Shown one piece after another: positions 6,604-9,269 of a DNA stretch of 9,269 nt; position 1 is the first letter of the stretch, and every line of letters starts with the position of its first letter. The notes below the pieces were generated by a model. That model did not search any database. It saw nothing but the letters and a program-made list of their open reading frames with translations, and was not told the DNA's origin. This DNA comes from JANLSE01 sp038214135 (lineage in GTDB: Bacteria > Chloroflexota > Chloroflexia > Chloroflexales > Roseiflexaceae), in contig JBBQSD010000186.1 of NCBI GenBank assembly GCA_038214135.1, positions 1-9,269 of the forward strand. Reading direction: 5' to 3'. A program made the position numbers and the translations under genes.

Positions 6604-6648
6604 CCGGATATGTGTGTTTGGTAGCCTCCCACCAACACACATATCTGG
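6604..6648. terminator. Large hairpin before the peroxidase gene (weak terminator or operator)
   Basis: GATATGTGTGTT(T)GGT at 6607-6622 pairs with ACCAACACACATATC at 6631-6645 with one bulged T. It is extended by a G-U pair and two G-C pairs to 6604-6648, with an 8-nt loop. A poor U-run (TTTCC) follows, so termination of the upstream gene is possible but not textbook. A GATAAT at 6662-6667 could be the -10 of the peroxidase promoter, in which case the arms cover its -35 region and may be an operator. Confidence 0.5.
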
Positions 6649-6723
6649 TTTCCGTATTTCTGATAATGCTCTCGTTGGGTGCGTGTAGCGAGGCAGTATC
6701 TTCAAGAAGCTATGCGTGCTCCT

Positions 6724-6727
6724 GGAG
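6724..6727 (+). promoter_or_regulatory. Ribosome binding site fixing the start at 6735
   Basis: GGAG lies 7 bases before the ATG at 6735. The frame is open back to 6612, but that stretch translates the hairpin, so the signal-peptide-leading ATG at 6735 is taken. Confidence 0.7.
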
Positions 6728-6734
6728 AAGAGAC

Positions 6735-8144
6735 ATGAGTCGACAGTTTCTGGCAGCCCTCCTAACACTCAGCGCCGCCATCGTACTGATTGGCCTCTCG
6801 GTCACCGTAGCCGCCGAAGAGCGGGAGCCGCAGTGGACACTCGCGCTTGACCGCGAGCTGCGAGCGACCCTCCAGCAGCTTGGGTTTACCGGCCAGATCG
6901 AGGCATCACTTGAGCGTCAGCTGGGTCGGCGCGTGAATCATCAGCTCGCAGATATTGGGCGTATGCTCTGGTTCGATCCAATCGGCGGGCTGAATGGTGA
7001 CAATACCTGTGCCGGGTGCCATTCGCCCACCAACGGCTTTGGCGATACACAGTCGATCGCGATTGGGATCGAGAATAACCGCATTGTTGGCCCAGACCGC
7101 GCCGGGCCGCGTAACATGCGCCGTACGCCCATGGTGATCAACACCGCGCTCTACCCAAACCTGATGTGGAATTCGCGTTTCATCGCGCACTCAGGCGATC
7201 CGTTCGACAATAGCGCTGGGTTTGAGTTTCCACCGCCTGAGGGGCGCTCGCTCACATACCTGAGCCACCTGCTCGTTGCACAAGCGTTTATTCCCCCAAC
7301 CGAGCGCACCGAGGCGGCTGGATTCGATGTGCCTGGTGATAACTACGAACTGCGGGCCGAGCTAATGCGCCGCCTCAATGCCGCCTCTGGCTACCGCGAA
7401 CTCTTCGGTCGCGTCTACCCCGAGGTGCGCGCTGGTGCGCCAATAACCATCGAGATGTTTGCCCAGGCGATCAGTGAGTTCGAGTTCACCCTCACTTTCG
7501 CGAACGCTCCGATTGATCGCTATGCACGTGGGGATGTTCGTGCGCTCACCACAGAGCAGAAGCAGGGTGCGCTGCTCTTCTTTGGAAAGGCTGGCTGCGT
7601 GCGCTGTCACGGCGTGTCAGGGCCATCGAGCGAGCTGTTCAGCGACTTCCAGCTACATTCAATTGGCGTGCCACAAATCGCCCCAAGCCTGACCAATAAC
7701 TCGTTTGATGGGCCAGGCGCAAACGAGGATTTTGGGCGCGAACAGGTGACCGGCAATGTGCTTGATCGCTATAAGTTCCGTACGTCGCCGCTCCGCAATA
7801 TTGCGTTGCAGCCCACTTTTATGCATAACGGGGCCTATACGAGCCTAGAGGATGCCATCCGCCACCACCTGGATGTGCGCCAGGCACTCCTGCACTACAC
7901 CCCAACTGACCAGATGCTCGATCCGGATCTTGCTGGCTCGATTGGACCATCCGCGCCGCTGCTCGATCAGCTTGACCAGCTGCTGCGCCCACCAATACAC
8001 CTGACCGAGGATGAGCTGCACCAGTTGGTCGCGTTCGTGCGCGATGGTTTGCTCGACCCACGCGCTAAGCCAGAACGGCTGCGGCGACTGGTGCCGAAAC
8101 GTCTCCCGAGCGGATTGCCAGGGCTGACGTTCCAGTTCCCATAG
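6735..8144 (+). CDS. Secreted dihaem cytochrome c peroxidase / MauG-family protein
   Basis: A 469-residue exported c-type cytochrome. Residues 1 to about 25 are a signal peptide (MSRQFLAALL, hydrophobic core, TVAA then EEREP). Two haem-binding motifs are present: CAGCH at 92-96 and CVRCH at 288-292, with about 195 residues between them as in CcpA/MauG proteins. Family signatures around them are GGLNGDNTCAGCHSP, RRTPMVINTAL, FGKAGC and, near the end, FRTSPLRNIALQPTFMHNGAY. Met363 in FMHNG is the region where classical peroxidases carry an axial ligand. Known members reduce peroxide with electrons from small cytochromes or oxidise protein side chains (MauG); which applies here cannot be told from sequence. 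It acts outside the cytoplasmic membrane and needs c-type cytochrome maturation genes, not in the window. The gene is preceded by a hairpin and followed by a REP array, so it is probably monocistronic. The interrupted exported-protein gene just upstream may be a functional neighbour. Confidence 0.9.
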   Translation: MSRQFLAALLTLSAAIVLIGLSVTVAAEEREPQWTLALDRELRATLQQLGFTGQIEASLERQLGRRVNHQLADIGRMLWFDPIGGLNGDNTCAGCHSPTNGFGDTQSIAIGIENNRIVGPDRAGPRNMRRTPMVINTALYPNLMWNSRFIAHSGDPFDNSAGFEFPPPEGRSLTYLSHLLVAQAFIPPTERTEAAGFDVPGDNYELRAELMRRLNAASGYRELFGRVYPEVRAGAPITIEMFAQAISEFEFTLTFANAPIDRYARGDVRALTTEQKQGALLFFGKAGCVRCHGVSGPSSELFSDFQLHSIGVPQIAPSLTNNSFDGPGANEDFGREQVTGNVLDRYKFRTSPLRNIALQPTFMHNGAYTSLEDAIRHHLDVRQALLHYTPTDQMLDPDLAGSIGPSAPLLDQLDQLLRPPIHLTEDELHQLVAFVRDGLLDPRAKPERLRRLVPKRLPSGLPGLTFQFP

Positions 8145-8155
8145 ACATAACCGGT

Positions 8156-8297
8156 GGTTCACGAGCCGCCCCTCCGCGGGGATGGCATCGATGTGATAAT
8201 GATTGGCATTGTGGGCGGTTCACAAACCGCCCCTCCGCGGGGATGGCATCGATGTGATAATGATTGGCATTGTGGGCGGTTCACAAACCGCCCCTAC
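8156..8297. repeat. 61-bp tandem REP array (2.3 units) between convergent genes
   Basis: Unit 1 (8156-8216) and unit 2 (8217-8277) differ at only two positions; a partial third unit runs 8278-8297 and ends in CGCCCCTAC. Each unit junction forms an 8-bp stem GGGCGGTT/AACCGCCC with a 4-nt loop, and each full unit contains CCGCGG and ATCGAT palindromes. It shares 39 identical bases with the element at 2290-2375. It starts 12 bases after the peroxidase stop and faces the hydrolase gene end, so it may serve as a two-way transcript end. Confidence 0.92.
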
Positions 8298-8325
8298 ATG
8301 ATCACCAATCGACGTGTATACACTA

Positions 8326-8353
8326 TTCTGACTCCTGACTCCTGGCTTCTGAC
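8326..8353 (-). repeat. Heptad tandem repeat, unit GTCAGGA on the minus strand, 4 copies
   Basis: Four 7-nt units at 8326, 8333, 8340 and 8347 (TTCTGAC/TCCTGAC on the plus strand). Read in the sense of the hydrolase gene, the array starts 6 bases after its stop and ends in the same GTCAGGAGTCAGAAT as the array at 1162-1190. Confidence 0.9.
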
Positions 8354-8359
8354 TCCTCC

Positions 8360-9148
8360 TCACGCCACCCCCAAAAACTCCCGCAGCACAACATTAAATG
8401 CCTCTGGCTGCTCAACATTTGAGAGATGGGCAGCCTGCTCAAGCACCACTAGGGTGCTGCCAGCAATGGCCCGCTGGAGTTCTTCGGCTTGCGCTGCTGG
8501 CGTGGCTTCGTCCAGTGTGCTAGTGATGATCAGGCAGGGTGCGCGGATCGCGCCAACGATCGGGCGCAGATCGGCATCGCGCAGCGCGGCACAGGCAGCA
8601 ATATAACCATCCGGGTTGCTTGTATCAAGCAGCGCGCTATAGTGCTGAACGATCTCTGGGTTCTGGCTGCGAAACGCAGGCCGAAACAAGCGCGCCAGAA
8701 CAGTATCGCGGATTGCACCCATGCCACCCCGCTCGACGAAACTGATGCGGGTGCTCCAACTCTCGAACGACCCGATTCTTGCTGCGGTATTGGCAAAGAT
8801 CGCCCGATCAACCTGCTGTGGGTATGTTGCCGCGAGCCATTGTGCGGTTAAGCCGCCAAGCGAGAGGCCACACACATGCGTGTGCTCAATCCCCAAATAA
8901 TCAAGCAGCCCCACTAGATCATGGCCAAGTCGGTCGATTGTTGCTGGTTCGGTTGGGTTCGCCGATTGCCCATGCCCACGGGTGTCATAGCGAATGATCC
9001 GAAAGAATCGGCCAAGCGCAACAACCTGCTCGTCCCACATGTGCAGATCGGTGCCGAGTGCGTTGCTGAATACCAGGGCGGGTGCATCAGCGATCCCGTC
9101 GATCTGGTAGGCAATTTGTATTCCATTATCGGTTATGAATGTTTGCAT
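8360..9148 (-). CDS. pcaD: PcaD-like 3-oxoadipate enol-lactonase (alpha/beta hydrolase)
   Basis: A 262-residue cytoplasmic alpha/beta hydrolase. The catalytic triad is visible: Ser96 in the nucleophile elbow GLSLGG, Asp213 in STLDEATP and His241 in AAHLSNVEQP. The last two motifs and SNALGTDLHMWD near the N-terminus are the specific wording of 3-oxoadipate enol-lactonases, which open the enol-lactone of the beta-ketoadipate pathway of protocatechuate/catechol breakdown. No other pca gene lies in the window, so the true substrate may be a related ester or lactone. The length is as expected for PcaD (about 260). The ATG at 9148 is chosen because the protein then begins as family members do; the frame stays open to 9226 but that extension runs through a G-tract. 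The ribosome binding site is weak (GAGAAAA). A heptad repeat follows the stop. Confidence 0.82.
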   Translation of the reverse strand: MQTFITDNGIQIAYQIDGIADAPALVFSNALGTDLHMWDEQVVALGRFFRIIRYDTRGHGQSANPTEPATIDRLGHDLVGLLDYLGIEHTHVCGLSLGGLTAQWLAATYPQQVDRAIFANTAARIGSFESWSTRISFVERGGMGAIRDTVLARLFRPAFRSQNPEIVQHYSALLDTSNPDGYIAACAALRDADLRPIVGAIRAPCLIITSTLDEATPAAQAEELQRAIAGSTLVVLEQAAHLSNVEQPEAFNVVLREFLGVA

Positions 9149-9269
9149 TAATTTTCTCGCGCTATAAGAATATGTTGAATCGTCCAGGTCGTTGGCAGGG
9201 TAGGGGGGGGTGGGGGCCCGCCCCACCAGATTGAAAAATCAGGGGAGAGAACCGCCCACAAACAAAGAA
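9149..9269. other. Upstream region of the hydrolase with G-tract and diverged REP
   Basis: Contains GGGTA followed by a run of 8 G, T and 5 G (9198-9216), which fits the G3-N-G3-N-G3-N-G3 quadruplex pattern. A GTGGGG-GCCCG-CCCCAC hairpin (9211-9225) overlaps it. GAACCGCCCACAA (9249-9261) is the inverse of TTGTGGGCGGTTC from the REP family (2348-2360), and GTAGGGG at 9200-9206 resembles its other end. This suggests a decayed REP copy of about 60 bp just upstream of the hydrolase promoter region. No gene is seen here before the window ends. Confidence 0.5.

Noticed and set aside
6612..6734. N-terminal extension of the peroxidase with a lipobox-like LSLGAC
   Set aside because: The start lies inside the large hairpin. 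The ATG at 6735 has a ribosome binding site and a proper signal peptide follows it.
5845..6768. Long minus-strand open frame opposite the secreted-protein gene
   Set aside because: It is antisense to two genes with clear signal peptides and domains and has a shadow-like Cys/His/Trp composition.
8156..8297. CRISPR array
   Set aside because: The 61-bp units are contiguous and nearly identical throughout, with no variable spacers and no cas genes nearby.
8154..8606. Open frame across the REP array reading VGGSQTAP-like peptide
   Set aside because: It is only the repeat translated, running on antisense into the hydrolase gene.

Overview
The window looks like chromosomal DNA of a free-living, moderately GC-rich bacterium. 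The best guess is a member of the Chloroflexota (Chloroflexia, Roseiflexus/Herpetosiphon-like). This is inference from style: a giant XRE-NB-ARC-TPR regulator, many short heptad/octad tandem repeats, and REP-like hairpins of the GGGCGGTT/AACCGCCC type between genes. No rRNA or other marker gene is present to prove it.

Layout, left to right. (1) 1-1152 (+): 3' part of a glucarate dehydratase (enolase superfamily), cut by the window edge. (2) 1153-1517: repeat-rich spacer. (3) 1518-2273 (+): an aminoglycoside N(3)-acetyltransferase-fold protein with a degenerate active-site motif. (4) 2274-2673: a spacer with an 86-bp REP element, a 218-bp stretch bounded by imperfect inverted repeats, a strong minus-strand terminator and a doubtful small ORF. 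(5) 2674-5499 (-): a 941-residue STAND-type regulator (HTH, NB-ARC ATPase, TPR). (6) 5500-5961: divergent spacer with a perfect 18-bp palindrome and a second related site 22 bp away. (7) 5962-6567 (+): a secreted protein gene interrupted by one in-frame TGA. (8) 6735-8144 (+): a secreted dihaem cytochrome c peroxidase/MauG-family protein. (9) 8145-8359: convergent spacer with a 61-bp tandem REP array and a heptad repeat. (10) 8360-9148 (-): a PcaD-like 3-oxoadipate enol-lactonase/alpha-beta hydrolase. (11) 9149-9269: a G-tract with quadruplex potential and a diverged REP half.

The genes do not form one obvious pathway: there is sugar-acid catabolism, an acetyltransferase, a signalling ATPase, two exported proteins and an aromatic-catabolism-type hydrolase. 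No defence system, CRISPR array, tRNA or intact insertion sequence was recognised. The less ordinary signals are the single TGA inside an otherwise intact secreted protein, the dispersed 61-bp REP family, the heptad repeats placed just downstream of two stop codons in the same sense orientation, the tandem operator-like sites before the STAND regulator, and the 218-bp inverted-repeat-bounded stretch.
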